Assembly: GCF_900119495.1 (NCBI RefSeq)
Contig: NZ_LT632435.1
Location: 668,359 to 732,358, forward strand
From: Arcanobacterium urinimassiliense
Lineage (GTDB): Bacteria; Actinomycetota; Actinomycetes; Actinomycetales; Actinomycetaceae
Length of the DNA stretch: 64,000 nucleotides
Direction: 5' to 3'
This document shows positions 53,809-62,831 of this stretch, one piece after another. The position numbers and the translations under genes are program-made. Within the stretch, counting starts at the first letter, position 1, and every line of letters begins with the position of its first letter. The notes under the pieces were generated by a model. It saw only the letters and a program-made list of their open reading frames with translations, was not told where the DNA came from and made no database searches.

Positions 53809-55125
53809 TTGGCTTTTTCGTGTATTGAATTCCCGCTCGATTCCGGTGCCTCCCAGACTTGGGAAGAAAATGGCGTAATTGGTAAAAGATCGGTACTACC
53901 AGGTGGAGTGCGGGTATTGAGTGAAAAAATTCCCGGGCACAGCTCAGTTTCACTTTCTTTCTGGATTGGGGCCGGTTCGCGTGATGAAAAAGAGGGGCAA
54001 GAAGGCTCTACCCACTTTTTAGAACATCTGCTTTTTAAGGGCACCACTCGGCGTTCTGCTTTAGATATTTCTCAGCTTTCCGATTATCTCGGAGGAGAGA
54101 TAAATGCGGCCACCTCTCGTCGTTATACTTGCTACTACGGGCGAGTATTTGCTAGCGATATGCCGCAGCTTTTAGAACTACTGGTAGATTTGGTCACTTC
54201 TGCCACGCTAGATAAACCCCAAATGGAGATGGAGCGAGGAGTAATTCTAGAAGAATTGGCGGCGGCAAATGACGATGCCAATACGCGTGCCAGTGAAGCT
54301 ATCTTGCCAGCCGTACTCGGGGATCATCCCTTAGCTCGGCCGGTGGGCGGAACTATTGCCGAAGTGCGCACCTTGGATCACGCACACCTATTGCGGCACT
54401 ATCAGCAAAATTATTGTGCAAATGAGCTAGTAGTTACGGCGGCGGGGAATGTGGATCATGCCGAGTTGTGCCGAGAATTGCAAAGATTGCTACAAATATA
54501 TGGCTGGGACTTAGCCGAAACGGCTCGCCCTGCTGCGCGGCGGAGTACCTACGATATTTCTTATACTGCAGGTAGTACGCAGGTATTGGCACATCCGGGG
54601 CTGCAAAGTGCAGTGGTGATTGGAGTGCCCGGCGTGCGGCAAGACAGCCCCGAAGAACCGGTACTGGATTTACTCAGCATTATTCTCGGTGGCGGTAATT
54701 CTTCGTTGCTTTTCCAAGAAGTACGCGAAAAGCGCGGCTTAGCGTATTCCGCTTTTTCCTGGGCTATGCAGTGGCAAGAAGGCGGAATTGTTTGTATGCA
54801 AGCTGGCTGTGCGCCGGAAAATTACGCACAGGTGGCACAAGTGATGGAAGACTGCTTAAAAGAGCTGGCAGAAAAAGAAGTGAGCGCCGATACTTTGGAG
54901 ATGGCTTACCGGCAATATCGTGCGCAGTTGGTATTCGCTATGGAAAACAACAGTTTCCGAAAGAATCAACTCGGATATGCAGAGCTGCTGTACGGAAATA
55001 ATTATTCTATCGCTGCGCAGCTGCAAAAAATTCGGGCAGTTACTCCCGCGGATATTCAAAATCTAGCGGCACAGTTAGCCACTGCTCCGCATTCCACAAT
55101 AATCTGCACAGATACCGAGAAGTAG
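53809..55125 (+). CDS. M16 family metallopeptidase
   Basis: A zinc protease of the processing-peptidase type, 438 residues, with the inverted motif HFLEH (69-73) and the downstream Glu in RGVILEELAA (about 149). The C-terminal half contains the typical GGGNSSLLFQEVREKRGLAYS. Cytosolic; natural substrates are unknown in bacteria. The start is TTG at 53809 with gaggaaaa upstream. It sits between pnp and dapB as in many actinobacteria. Confidence 0.92.
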   Translation: MAFSCIEFPLDSGASQTWEENGVIGKRSVLPGGVRVLSEKIPGHSSVSLSFWIGAGSRDEKEGQEGSTHFLEHLLFKGTTRRSALDISQLSDYLGGEINAATSRRYTCYYGRVFASDMPQLLELLVDLVTSATLDKPQMEMERGVILEELAAANDDANTRASEAILPAVLGDHPLARPVGGTIAEVRTLDHAHLLRHYQQNYCANELVVTAAGNVDHAELCRELQRLLQIYGWDLAETARPAARRSTYDISYTAGSTQVLAHPGLQSAVVIGVPGVRQDSPEEPVLDLLSIILGGGNSSLLFQEVREKRGLAYSAFSWAMQWQEGGIVCMQAGCAPENYAQVAQVMEDCLKELAEKEVSADTLEMAYRQYRAQLVFAMENNSFRKNQLGYAELLYGNNYSIAAQLQKIRAVTPADIQNLAAQLATAPHSTIICTDTEK

Positions 55126-55126
55126 C

Positions 55127-55132
55127 TAGACT
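55127..55132 (+). promoter_or_regulatory. -10 box for leaderless dapB
   Basis: TAGACT lies exactly at -12 to -7 from the dapB ATG, directly after the M16 stop codon, and no Shine-Dalgarno sequence is present. Confidence 0.6.
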
Positions 55133-55138
55133 TAAAAT

Positions 55139-55876
55139 ATGAAAGTTGCGGTAATAGGCGCCCGTGGGCGTATGGGATCATCAATTGTACAGGCGGTAGA
55201 GGCGGCAGCTGATTTAGAGCTCGTGGCAGGGCTGGATGCCGGAGAAGAAATTACTTCTGCTTCGCTGCGAGGAGCAGAAGTGGCCGTAGAATTTACGGTG
55301 CCGGGAGCTACCGATAAAAATGTGCATGCTCTTTTAGACGCGGGAGTGAATGTAGTGGTAGGCACTACGGGATGGACGCCGGAGCGGCTAGAACGAGTGC
55401 GTGCTCACGCCGAAGAAGTACAAAAATGCGTACTTATCGCTCCGAATTATTCTCTCTCGGCAGTTTTTGCGATGCGTTTTGCACGGGAAGCAGCCGCTTA
55501 TTTTGAATCAGTAGAGGTAATTGAGCTGCATCACCCTGATAAAGTAGATGCTCCTTCGGGTACAGCTCTAACTACTGCCCAAGGAATAGCACAAGCACGA
55601 GCTCAAGCAGAGGTGCCGCCGAGTCCAGACGCTACCGAAATTGATAATTATGGCGCGCGCGGAGCCAATATTGAGGGAGTGCACGTACATGCTATCCGGC
55701 TGCGGGGACTCTATGCGCACGAAGAAATTTTGTACGGCAACCCGGGTGAGCAGTTAGTGATTCGTCAGGATTCTTTTGCTCGTGAGTCTTTTATGCCGGG
55801 AATACTCTTAGGTATTCGGAAAGTAGGGGATCACCTGGGGCTTACTTACGGTTTAGATAAATTCTTAGATATCTAA
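55139..55876 (+). CDS. dapB: 4-hydroxy-tetrahydrodipicolinate reductase
   Basis: Reduces HTPA in the diaminopimelate/lysine pathway that feeds peptidoglycan. The 245-residue protein has the nucleotide loop VIGARGRMGSSIV and the catalytic ELHHPDKVDAPSGTA (His near 131, Lys near 135). It matches the short actinobacterial form. It is predicted leaderless. dapA, the step before, lies 735 nt downstream beyond a minus-strand GNAT gene. Confidence 0.96.
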   Translation: MKVAVIGARGRMGSSIVQAVEAAADLELVAGLDAGEEITSASLRGAEVAVEFTVPGATDKNVHALLDAGVNVVVGTTGWTPERLERVRAHAEEVQKCVLIAPNYSLSAVFAMRFAREAAAYFESVEVIELHHPDKVDAPSGTALTTAQGIAQARAQAEVPPSPDATEIDNYGARGANIEGVHVHAIRLRGLYAHEEILYGNPGEQLVIRQDSFARESFMPGILLGIRKVGDHLGLTYGLDKFLDI

Positions 55877-55900
55877 AATCTCTTTGGCTTTCTGCGCCTT

Positions 55901-56536
55901 TTACGATGCGGGGTGGAGAGTAGTCCACCAGAGATGCTGCACTGCTTTTTTCCCGTCAATTTCAAAAGCGCTGCGGATACCGCCGGGAGCAAATCCGGCT
56001 TTTCCTAAAAATCCAGTAGTCCACTCATCACTGGCAAAGGCCCAAATATAGAGTTCGGTGGCGCCTTGGGAGCGGAGAATATCGGTAACTGCCGCTAAGA
56101 GCCGCCCTTCGTGCCCAGCCGCAGCTAGATCGGCGCGCACGGCGAAATTAGAGATCAGGAAACTGCGCCGTTCCCCAGCCGGAGCCTGTGCCAATTGGAT
56201 AGGAGGCACTGCTTCGAAAGATAAAAATCCCCCTATTTCTTCTGCGGTTTTGTTATTAGCAGCGGGTGGTATAGGAGTGGCTGATGTAGCAGCGGGCGGT
56301 GGGGCAGTATCTTTGTGTATCGCTACTAAGAGCCCTGTATCAGCTCCGAGATTTTCCCAACTTTCTTTCCAAATCTGCGCAAAGTTCTGGGCATTTAACT
56401 GGGAAGAGGTGCTTAAAGAAAGAGGAGCTTCCAACTCAGCTACTAATTTTTCCCGCATATTCTGTGCCTGCAGTCTACTAATAGCCGGAATATCGGCGGG
56501 GACTGCCGGGCGCACACTTTCTTTACTGCTTTTCAC
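55901..56536 (-). CDS. GNAT family acetyltransferase-like protein
   Basis: A 211-residue protein with a GNAT-like order: N-terminal helix (ISRLQAQNMREKLVAEL), a variable Pro/Ala-rich insertion (about 85-105), LISNFAVRADLAAAGHEGRLLAAV as the acetyl-CoA-binding strand-helix, and WTTGFLGKAGFAPGG near the end. The pyrophosphate loop is AAAGHEGRL rather than the canonical QxxGxG/A, so activity is uncertain. The GTG start at 56536 has a possible -10 AAGAAT at -12 to -7. It lies between dapB and dapA on the opposite strand. Confidence 0.7.
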   Translation of the reverse strand: MKSSKESVRPAVPADIPAISRLQAQNMREKLVAELEAPLSLSTSSQLNAQNFAQIWKESWENLGADTGLLVAIHKDTAPPPAATSATPIPPAANNKTAEEIGGFLSFEAVPPIQLAQAPAGERRSFLISNFAVRADLAAAGHEGRLLAAVTDILRSQGATELYIWAFASDEWTTGFLGKAGFAPGGIRSAFEIDGKKAVQHLWWTTLHPAS

Positions 56537-56542
56537 CCCTTT

Positions 56543-56548
56543 ATTCTT
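56543..56548 (-). promoter_or_regulatory. possible -10 box for the leaderless GNAT gene
   Basis: On the minus strand AAGAAT lies at -12 to -7 from the GTG at 56536. It keeps the A and final T positions of a -10 box. A purine run aaaggg directly before the start could instead act as a too-close RBS. Confidence 0.3.
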
Positions 56549-56599
56549 TCAGAACTTTTCCGATATATCGAACCTCTCCGTTTCTTGTTTATTTCCAGC

Positions 56600-56605
56600 T
56601 ACGAT
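56600..56605 (+). promoter_or_regulatory. -10 box for leaderless dapA
   Basis: TACGAT lies exactly at -12 to -7 from the ATG at 56612; agaagt fills the gap and no Shine-Dalgarno sequence is present. Confidence 0.6.
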
Positions 56606-56611
56606 AGAAGT

Positions 56612-57517
56612 ATGAGTAATACGTATATTCCTGCCCGTCCTTTCGGTTCCGTAAGCGTAGCGATGGTGACTCCTTTCCACGCCGATGGTTCTTTAGATAT
56701 TGATAGCGCTTGCCGTCTTGCCGATAAATTAGTTACGGAAGGTTGCGATTCTATTTTGCTTTCTGGTACCACTGGTGAATCTCCTACGACTCACCAGCCG
56801 GAAAAAGACGATTTAGTGCGTGCCGTAAAAGACACCATCGGGGAGCGCGCAATGTTAGTGGCCGGCGCTGGATCTAACGATACGGCACATGCAGTACGTA
56901 TTGCACAAGGGGCAGCCGCTGCGGGGGCAGATGGTCTGCTAGTGGTGGCGCCTTACTATAATCGCCCTTCGCAAGCCGGAGTTTATCAGCATATAAGTGC
57001 CGTCACCGCTGCTACTGAATTACCAGTAATGATTTATGATATTCCGGGGCGTACGGGAGTGAAAATTTCTGAGGATACGTTACTGCGTTTAGCAGAAAAT
57101 CCACAGATTCAAGCCGTAAAAGATGCTACGGGTGATGTGGCAGCCGGCTTCCAAAAAATGCGCCGTACCGGTTTAGCTTATTATTCCGGAGATGACGGTC
57201 TAAACTTTGCTTGGCTGGCACATGGAGCTTCCGGAGTTATTTCCGTAGCCGGGCATCTGATCGCGAGCAGTCTTCGCCGTCTGGTACAGGCAGTAGATGC
57301 GGGAGACCTTCCGGCCGCGCGGGCAGAATTTGCGCGCCAAATGCCAATCGTAGATGCCATTATGGGCTCTGGACAGGGAGCAGTAATGGCAAAAGAAGCT
57401 CTGCACCTACTGGGAGTACTTCCACAAGCTAATTTGCGTCTGCCACTCGTGGGAGCTAGCCCAGAGGAACTTGCGCAATTAGAAGCAGTGCTCCGTAAAG
57501 AAGGGTTTCTCGGCTAA
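56612..57517 (+). CDS. dapA: 4-hydroxy-tetrahydrodipicolinate synthase
   Basis: Condenses pyruvate with aspartate semialdehyde, the first step of the lysine branch. I start at ATG 56612 (301 residues), not the frame start 56585, because the leaderless promoter fits and family length agrees. The TIM barrel has LLSGTTGESPTT, the tyrosine in MIYDIPGRTG and the Schiff-base lysine Lys170 in AVKDATGD. rnj follows after 32 nt. Confidence 0.95.
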   Translation: MSNTYIPARPFGSVSVAMVTPFHADGSLDIDSACRLADKLVTEGCDSILLSGTTGESPTTHQPEKDDLVRAVKDTIGERAMLVAGAGSNDTAHAVRIAQGAAAAGADGLLVVAPYYNRPSQAGVYQHISAVTAATELPVMIYDIPGRTGVKISEDTLLRLAENPQIQAVKDATGDVAAGFQKMRRTGLAYYSGDDGLNFAWLAHGASGVISVAGHLIASSLRRLVQAVDAGDLPAARAEFARQMPIVDAIMGSGQGAVMAKEALHLLGVLPQANLRLPLVGASPEELAQLEAVLRKEGFLG

Positions 57518-57537
57518 CCATTCGGCCCACAACATGG

Positions 57538-57543
57538 CAGAAT
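57538..57543 (+). promoter_or_regulatory. possible -10 box for leaderless rnj
   Basis: CAGAAT lies at -12 to -7 from the rnj GTG at 57550. It keeps A at -11 and T at -7. No clear Shine-Dalgarno sequence is present. Confidence 0.35.
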
Positions 57544-57549
57544 AGAAAC

Positions 57550-59226
57550 GTGGTTACTGAAGATTTACCTCCGCAATTAGCGAAAGACACAATACGTATT
57601 ATCCCTCTCGGTGGTTTGGGGGATATCGGCCGGAATATGACGGTATTTGAGTGCAATGGCCGATTACTCATAGTAGATTGCGGGGTGCTTTTCCCTGAAG
57701 AGCACCAGCCGGGAGTGGATTTAATCCTTCCCGATTTTTCTTATCTTGAAGATCGTTTAGACGATATAGACGCTATGGTGCTTACCCACGGTCATGAAGA
57801 CCATATTGGTGGGGTACCTTATTTATTGCGCTTGCGCCCAGACATTCCGTTGGTAGGTTCGGAATTCACAATCGCTTTAGTGGAAGAAAAATTAGCTGAA
57901 CACGGAATTAAGCCTTATACGCTGGTAGTAGCGGAAGGGGACGTGGAGCAACTCGGGAAATTTAGTTGCGAATTTATTGCCGTAAATCATTCGATTCCCG
58001 ATGCGCTCGCAGTGTTTATGCGCGCTCCTGGTGGTTCCATTCTCATCACCGGAGATTTCAAAATGGATCAATTGCCTTTAGATGGGCGTATTACGGATTT
58101 ACGCGCTTTCGCGCGGGCGGGGGAAAGCGGCGTAGACCTATTTATGGTGGATTCTACCAATGCTGAAGTGCCCGGCTTCGTCGCTTCCGAAGGCACAATT
58201 GGGCCGGTATTGGAGGGCATATTTGCGGGGGCAAAAGGTCAAATAGTAGTGGCTTCTTTTTCTTCGCATGTGCATCGGGTACAGCAGGTGTTAGATGCTG
58301 CTGCTAAATATGGGCGAAAAGTCTGTTTCGTAGGGCGCTCTATGGTGCGCAATATGAAAATTGCCAGCGACCTCGGCTATTTAGAAATCCCGGCTGGCAC
58401 CCTAATCGAGTTGGGGGAAATGGAAAATATTCCTCCGCAGCAGCGCGTCTATATGTCTACCGGTTCCCAAGGAGAGCCGCGCGCCGTCCTTTCCCGCATA
58501 GCTGCTTCTGCTCACAAGAAAATTAAGGTAGGGCCAGGGGATACGGTAATTTTCGCTTCTTCACTTATTCCGGGAAATGAAAATTCGGTATTCCGTCTTA
58601 TAAATGGGCTTATGAAGCTAGGAGCAAAAGTAGTGCATCAGGGCAATGCGGCAGTGCACGTATCTGGCCACAGTGCGCAGGGTGAATTGCTCTATGCTTA
58701 CAATATCGTCGAGCCACTAAATGTGATGCCGATTCACGGGGAGGTGCGGCACTTGGTGGCGAATGGCTCCTTAGCTGTGCGCACTGGCGTACCTACGGAA
58801 AATGTGATGTTATGTGCCGACGGTGACGTAGTAGATTTACATGGGGGCGAAGCACATTTAGTAGGTAGAGTGCCGTGTGGATATGTATTTGTAGACGGCG
58901 GTAGCGTAGGAGAAATCGGCGAAGCGGAACTGCGGGATCGCCGTACGCTAGGGCAAGAAGGATTTATCGCTATTTTTGCAGTGGTGGATGCCAAAAACCG
59001 CACCATAATTACCGGACCGCACATTCAGGCGCGGGGCATGGCTGAAGACGATACCGTATTTGCGGAAATCTTGCCGGCCGTGCGGGAGGCTCTCGCTGAT
59101 GCTCTGTGTAATGAAACTGCGGATTCTTACCGGATGCAGCAGGCAATGCGAAGAGTAATTGGAAGCTGGGCAGCAAAAACACTGCAGCGTGCGCCCATGA
59201 TTATACCGACTGTAATCGAAGCATAG
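57550..59226 (+). CDS. rnj: ribonuclease J
   Basis: Metallo-beta-lactamase ribonuclease with endo- and 5' exo-activity, used in rRNA maturation and mRNA decay. The 558-residue protein has PLGGLGDIGRNM, the zinc motif HGHEDH (80-85), the beta-CASP domain with STGSQGEPRAVLSRIA and VSGHSAQGEL, and a shorter C-terminal domain. Location after dapA is standard in actinobacteria. Confidence 0.96.
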   Translation: MVTEDLPPQLAKDTIRIIPLGGLGDIGRNMTVFECNGRLLIVDCGVLFPEEHQPGVDLILPDFSYLEDRLDDIDAMVLTHGHEDHIGGVPYLLRLRPDIPLVGSEFTIALVEEKLAEHGIKPYTLVVAEGDVEQLGKFSCEFIAVNHSIPDALAVFMRAPGGSILITGDFKMDQLPLDGRITDLRAFARAGESGVDLFMVDSTNAEVPGFVASEGTIGPVLEGIFAGAKGQIVVASFSSHVHRVQQVLDAAAKYGRKVCFVGRSMVRNMKIASDLGYLEIPAGTLIELGEMENIPPQQRVYMSTGSQGEPRAVLSRIAASAHKKIKVGPGDTVIFASSLIPGNENSVFRLINGLMKLGAKVVHQGNAAVHVSGHSAQGELLYAYNIVEPLNVMPIHGEVRHLVANGSLAVRTGVPTENVMLCADGDVVDLHGGEAHLVGRVPCGYVFVDGGSVGEIGEAELRDRRTLGQEGFIAIFAVVDAKNRTIITGPHIQARGMAEDDTVFAEILPAVREALADALCNETADSYRMQQAMRRVIGSWAAKTLQRAPMIIPTVIEA

Positions 59227-59253
59227 AATATGCCTTTCCGCCTTATTGGGCGG

Positions 59254-59297
59254 GTGGGAGATAGGGGAAGCTTCTCCCACAAGGGTGGCACTTTTTT
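59254..59297 (+). terminator. terminator region after rnj
   Basis: gtgggaga (59254-59261) pairs with tctcccac (59273-59280) and a run of six T follows at 59292-59297, 11 nt beyond the stem. The distance makes it imperfect as an intrinsic terminator. An overlapping ccgcc/ggcgg pairing is also possible just upstream. Confidence 0.5.
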
Positions 59298-59340
59298 ATA
59301 CACTTCTTAAAGAAGAAACAACCAAAACTAAGGAAAAATA

Positions 59341-62052
59341 GTGGCGAGGAAACGGGCCCAGAATTCTGGCGATACTGCGCGCATTCCGACGCGAGCAGCA
59401 AAAAATAAAGCTCGCGGGGCGCGGAGAAACAGCGGCACCAGTGGCGCAGTAGATAAGAAAGCGCATGATGGATTAGCTCTCTTAGCGCTAGCTTTGGCGG
59501 TTTTAGTAGCTATAAAAGAATGGTTCGGTAAATCTGGGTTGCTCCTAGAGGGACTACATCATGTGGTGGCTGGCACGGTGGGGCTTTTCGCCGTTTTAGT
59601 GCCAGTATTATTGGTGGGCTTAGCTATTACGCTGTTCCGGAAACGCCCTGCCGGCCGTAACCGGCATTTTCTTATCGCTTTACTCATTCTAATTTTCTCT
59701 CTCACCGGAGTTCTACATATTTTAGGTGGACAGCCCAACCCTACGGAATTTTTTATTTCGGTAGAGAATGCGGGCGGTCTAGCTGGCTGGATAGTGGGAG
59801 GTAGCTTAGTAGCTTTAGTCACCGAATGGGGAGCTATACCGGTACTTTTCCTGCTTATTTTCTATTCGCTGCTTTTAGCTTCGGATACGTCAGTGCGGGA
59901 TATTCTCGATTGGGTGCGCCAGCGGGCAGCGATGCGTGCTGAAGCGCGGGAAGCGGAGGAAGATGCTCCTACTGCGCTTATTACCCAGGGAGAAGAAGAG
60001 CCACAGCGCCCGCGGCGCGGTATTCTGCGGCGATTGCGGAAGTCAACTGCCGAAGATGAGGCGGGAGATCTTCGTGACGGTGTAAATAACGGCGCAGATA
60101 ATCTAGATACTGCCGGCGGAGATAGCGGCACAGATAGTGGAGCGGCGGAAAGTACCCGCGTGTTGAAACCAATGGCCGATAAAGAAGGCACTAGGCAAAA
60201 AGTGGAACGCGCAGCGAAAAAACTGCGGCCGCCGCGCCCGGAAGCACTTCCGGAGCGAGTAGAGCAGATGGAGCTTTCTTCTAATATTACCTATACTCTG
60301 CCGGCGCTCTCTTTGCTACGGGAGGGAGAACCGCACGTAGAAAAATCCCAAGCCAATGCGGATATCGTAAAAGAACTCACACAGGTATTTGCGGAGTTTC
60401 AGGTAGATGCGCAGGTCACTGGCTTTTCACGCGGCCCCACCGTCACGCAGTACGAAGTGGAATTGGGACCAGGGATAAAAGTAGATAGAATTACGCAACT
60501 TTCTAAGAATATCGCCTATGCGGTGGCTTCTGCCGATGTGCGGATACTCTCTCCAATTCCTGGTAAATCGGCAATTGGAATTGAAATCCCTAATCGAGAT
60601 CGAGAGACCGTCTTAATAGGGGATGTATTGCGTTCTCCCGCTGCGCGGAAGCGTACTCATCCTTTGGTAGTGGGAATTGGAAAGAACGTTGGCGGGCAAT
60701 ACGTATTAGCTAATTTGGCGAAAATGCCGCATTTATTGGTGGCAGGAGCTACCGGATCGGGTAAATCTTCTTTTATTAATTCGATGATTACCTCAATTAT
60801 GATGCGCTGTACCCCAGAAGATGTGCGTATGATTCTCGTGGATCCAAAGCGAGTAGAACTCACTATTTATGCGGGAATTCCGCACTTGGTGACGCCAATT
60901 ATCACTAATCCGAAAAAAGCGGCCGATGCTTTGGAGTGGGTAGTGCGTGAAATGGATCAGCGCTACGATGATCTTTCTACCTACGGATATAAGCATATTG
61001 ACGATTTTAATAAAGCAGTGCGCGCTGGAAAAGTGCAGCAAATAGGCGAGCGCAAGCTGAAACCGTATCCCTATCTGCTGGTAGTAGTAGACGAGCTAGC
61101 TGATTTAATGATGGTGGCTCCGCGCGATGTGGAATCATCGATTCAGCGTATTACCCAGTTGGCGCGAGCAGCGGGAATTCATCTGGTACTCGCCACGCAG
61201 CGGCCTTCGGTAGACGTGGTCACCGGGTTGATTAAGGCGAATATCCCTTCCCGGCTCGCTTTTATGACCTCTTCACTCGCTGATTCGCGGGTAATTTTAG
61301 ATGCTTCGGGAGCGGAGAAACTTATCGGTATGGGAGATGCACTCTTTATGCCGATGGGAGCCAGCAAACCGATTCGAGTACAAGGCGCGTGGGTGAGTGA
61401 AGAAGAAATAGACGCGGTAGTGCAGCACGTAAAGGCGCAGATGGAGCCAGTCTATCGAGATGATGTAATTCCCAAGGCGGAAAAGAAGCGAGTAGAAGAA
61501 GAAATTGGCGACGACTTAGAAACGCTTTTGCAGGCGGCTGAGATAGTTATTACCACGCAATTTGGTTCTACTTCGATGTTGCAGCGTAAATTGCGTATCG
61601 GTTTTGCAAAAGCCGGGCGTATGATGGATTTGCTGGAAGATAGAGGAATAGTTGGGCCTTCTTTAGGTTCCAAAGCGCGGGACGTGCTGGTGACTCCCGA
61701 TCAGTTAGACGATGCCTTAGCTTTTATTCGCGGAGAAAAATCTGATTTACATAGTGCTGCTGCAAGTGCGCCGGCAGATTATTACACCGAGGCGGATTTT
61801 GGAGATGCGGAGGTGCCGCGGGAACCAGCTGCTGCTCAGCCTTTTGCGGCCGGAGAAGAAACTATTAATATCGCTTCTGCTCCGAGCGCAGAGAGTAGCG
61901 TGGAATGGGAAGATACGGCCGGGCGTACAATCGTCTATGAGCAAGACAGCCGGTATGCGCGCGATCCATTGGAGAATTCAACCGAAACTCAGCGGCTCGA
62001 TATTGATGGTGACGGCGATGAAGATGCTTGGCAATTGACGGGCCGAGATTAA
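59341..62052 (+). CDS. ftsK: DNA translocase FtsK
   Basis: Septal DNA pump that moves chromosome ends and activates XerCD recombination. The 903-residue protein has four predicted transmembrane helices (about 45-185), an acidic/basic linker, a RecA-like motor with Walker A GATGSGKSS (469-477) and Walker B YLLVVVDELADL, and the C-terminal winged-helix gamma domain (about 715-785, TTQFGSTSMLQRKLRIG) that reads KOPS. An acidic tail follows. GTG start with aagga RBS. xerC is also in this window. Confidence 0.96.
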   Translation: MARKRAQNSGDTARIPTRAAKNKARGARRNSGTSGAVDKKAHDGLALLALALAVLVAIKEWFGKSGLLLEGLHHVVAGTVGLFAVLVPVLLVGLAITLFRKRPAGRNRHFLIALLILIFSLTGVLHILGGQPNPTEFFISVENAGGLAGWIVGGSLVALVTEWGAIPVLFLLIFYSLLLASDTSVRDILDWVRQRAAMRAEAREAEEDAPTALITQGEEEPQRPRRGILRRLRKSTAEDEAGDLRDGVNNGADNLDTAGGDSGTDSGAAESTRVLKPMADKEGTRQKVERAAKKLRPPRPEALPERVEQMELSSNITYTLPALSLLREGEPHVEKSQANADIVKELTQVFAEFQVDAQVTGFSRGPTVTQYEVELGPGIKVDRITQLSKNIAYAVASADVRILSPIPGKSAIGIEIPNRDRETVLIGDVLRSPAARKRTHPLVVGIGKNVGGQYVLANLAKMPHLLVAGATGSGKSSFINSMITSIMMRCTPEDVRMILVDPKRVELTIYAGIPHLVTPIITNPKKAADALEWVVREMDQRYDDLSTYGYKHIDDFNKAVRAGKVQQIGERKLKPYPYLLVVVDELADLMMVAPRDVESSIQRITQLARAAGIHLVLATQRPSVDVVTGLIKANIPSRLAFMTSSLADSRVILDASGAEKLIGMGDALFMPMGASKPIRVQGAWVSEEEIDAVVQHVKAQMEPVYRDDVIPKAEKKRVEEEIGDDLETLLQAAEIVITTQFGSTSMLQRKLRIGFAKAGRMMDLLEDRGIVGPSLGSKARDVLVTPDQLDDALAFIRGEKSDLHSAAASAPADYYTEADFGDAEVPREPAAAQPFAAGEETINIASAPSAESSVEWEDTAGRTIVYEQDSRYARDPLENSTETQRLDIDGDGDEDAWQLTGRD

Positions 62053-62060
62053 ATGAGTGG

Positions 62061-62126
62061 GAATTGATCGCGCAGGAATTAATCGCATAAAGATTGTTTA
62101 TCTGCAGAGCTTGTTTATCTGCAGAG
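62061..62126. repeat. two adjacent tandem repeats between ftsK and pgsA
   Basis: gaattRatcgc occurs at 62061-62071 and 62076-62086 (period 15). Directly after, ttgtttatctgcagag occurs as two identical 16-nt copies at 62094-62109 and 62111-62126 (period 17). They lie in the 172-nt non-coding gap. Function is unknown; direct repeats could bind a regulator or reflect slippage. Confidence 0.65.
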
Positions 62127-62212
62127 ATTGCAGGAGATAAAAGCATTATCTAAAGAATCAATAAAATATGCCGCGCGGTGCTGGCTAATTAAACTTTGCC
62201 AGCTCTATGCCT

Positions 62213-62218
62213 TAGACT
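62213..62218 (+). promoter_or_regulatory. -10 box for leaderless pgsA
   Basis: TAGACT lies exactly at -12 to -7 from the pgsA ATG at 62225; no Shine-Dalgarno sequence follows. Confidence 0.6.
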
Positions 62219-62224
62219 TGGAGC

Positions 62225-62812
62225 ATGGTGGAAAAGTCATACGAAGAAGTACCGCTCTTCAATATCGCTAATGTGTTGACGGTATTACGCCTAGTGTTGG
62301 CGCCTATATTCATTTTTGCCTTTTTAGATTCTGCTGTATCGCGGCGTTGGATAGCAGTGGCAATATTTTTCGTAGCTGCTTTGACCGATAAACTCGATGG
62401 ATATTTGGCGCGGCGTTATAACCTAATTACTAATTTTGGGAAACTTACCGATGCCATTGCCGATAAAGTACTGATTATTTCCGCTTTATTATTGCTCTCG
62501 TTCCACGGAATGCTCTGGTGGTGGGTGACGATATTATTTATCGTGCGTGAACTGGGAATCACTGCTATGCGCATGGGAATGCGTAAAATTAAGGTGATGG
62601 CCGCTGGAGCCGGTGGAAAGATAAAGATGTTCGCTCAATCCTTAGCTATCGGAGGAATAATTCTGCCCTGGTCGGAGTTTTTACCGCAGTCGCTGGCGAG
62701 CGGGATGCTCTACATTAGCTACGCGCTAATGGGGGTAGCGCTTTTCTTTGCTTTAACTTCTGCCTATGAGTACGTGCGGGAAGCAGTACGGCTGCGCAAT
62801 GAAGCAGAGTGA
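62225..62812 (+). CDS. pgsA: CDP-diacylglycerol-glycerol-3-phosphate 3-phosphatidyltransferase
   Basis: Makes phosphatidylglycerol phosphate from CDP-diacylglycerol, the product of CdsA. The 195-residue membrane protein has the CDP-alcohol phosphotransferase motif DG-x2-AR-x8-G-x3-D-x3-D (DKLDGYLARRYNLITNFGK then LTDAIADK) and about five to six helices. Related actinobacterial genes at this position include PgsA and phosphatidylinositol-type enzymes; the overall look favours PgsA. cinA follows after 19 nt. Confidence 0.9.
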   Translation: MVEKSYEEVPLFNIANVLTVLRLVLAPIFIFAFLDSAVSRRWIAVAIFFVAALTDKLDGYLARRYNLITNFGKLTDAIADKVLIISALLLLSFHGMLWWWVTILFIVRELGITAMRMGMRKIKVMAAGAGGKIKMFAQSLAIGGIILPWSEFLPQSLASGMLYISYALMGVALFFALTSAYEYVREAVRLRNEAE

Positions 62813-62831
62813 GAGTGGGAAATGATGCAAA

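Noticed and set aside
62061-62126. CRISPR array
   Set aside because: Each repeat has only two copies with spacers of one or four bases, and no cas genes are present.
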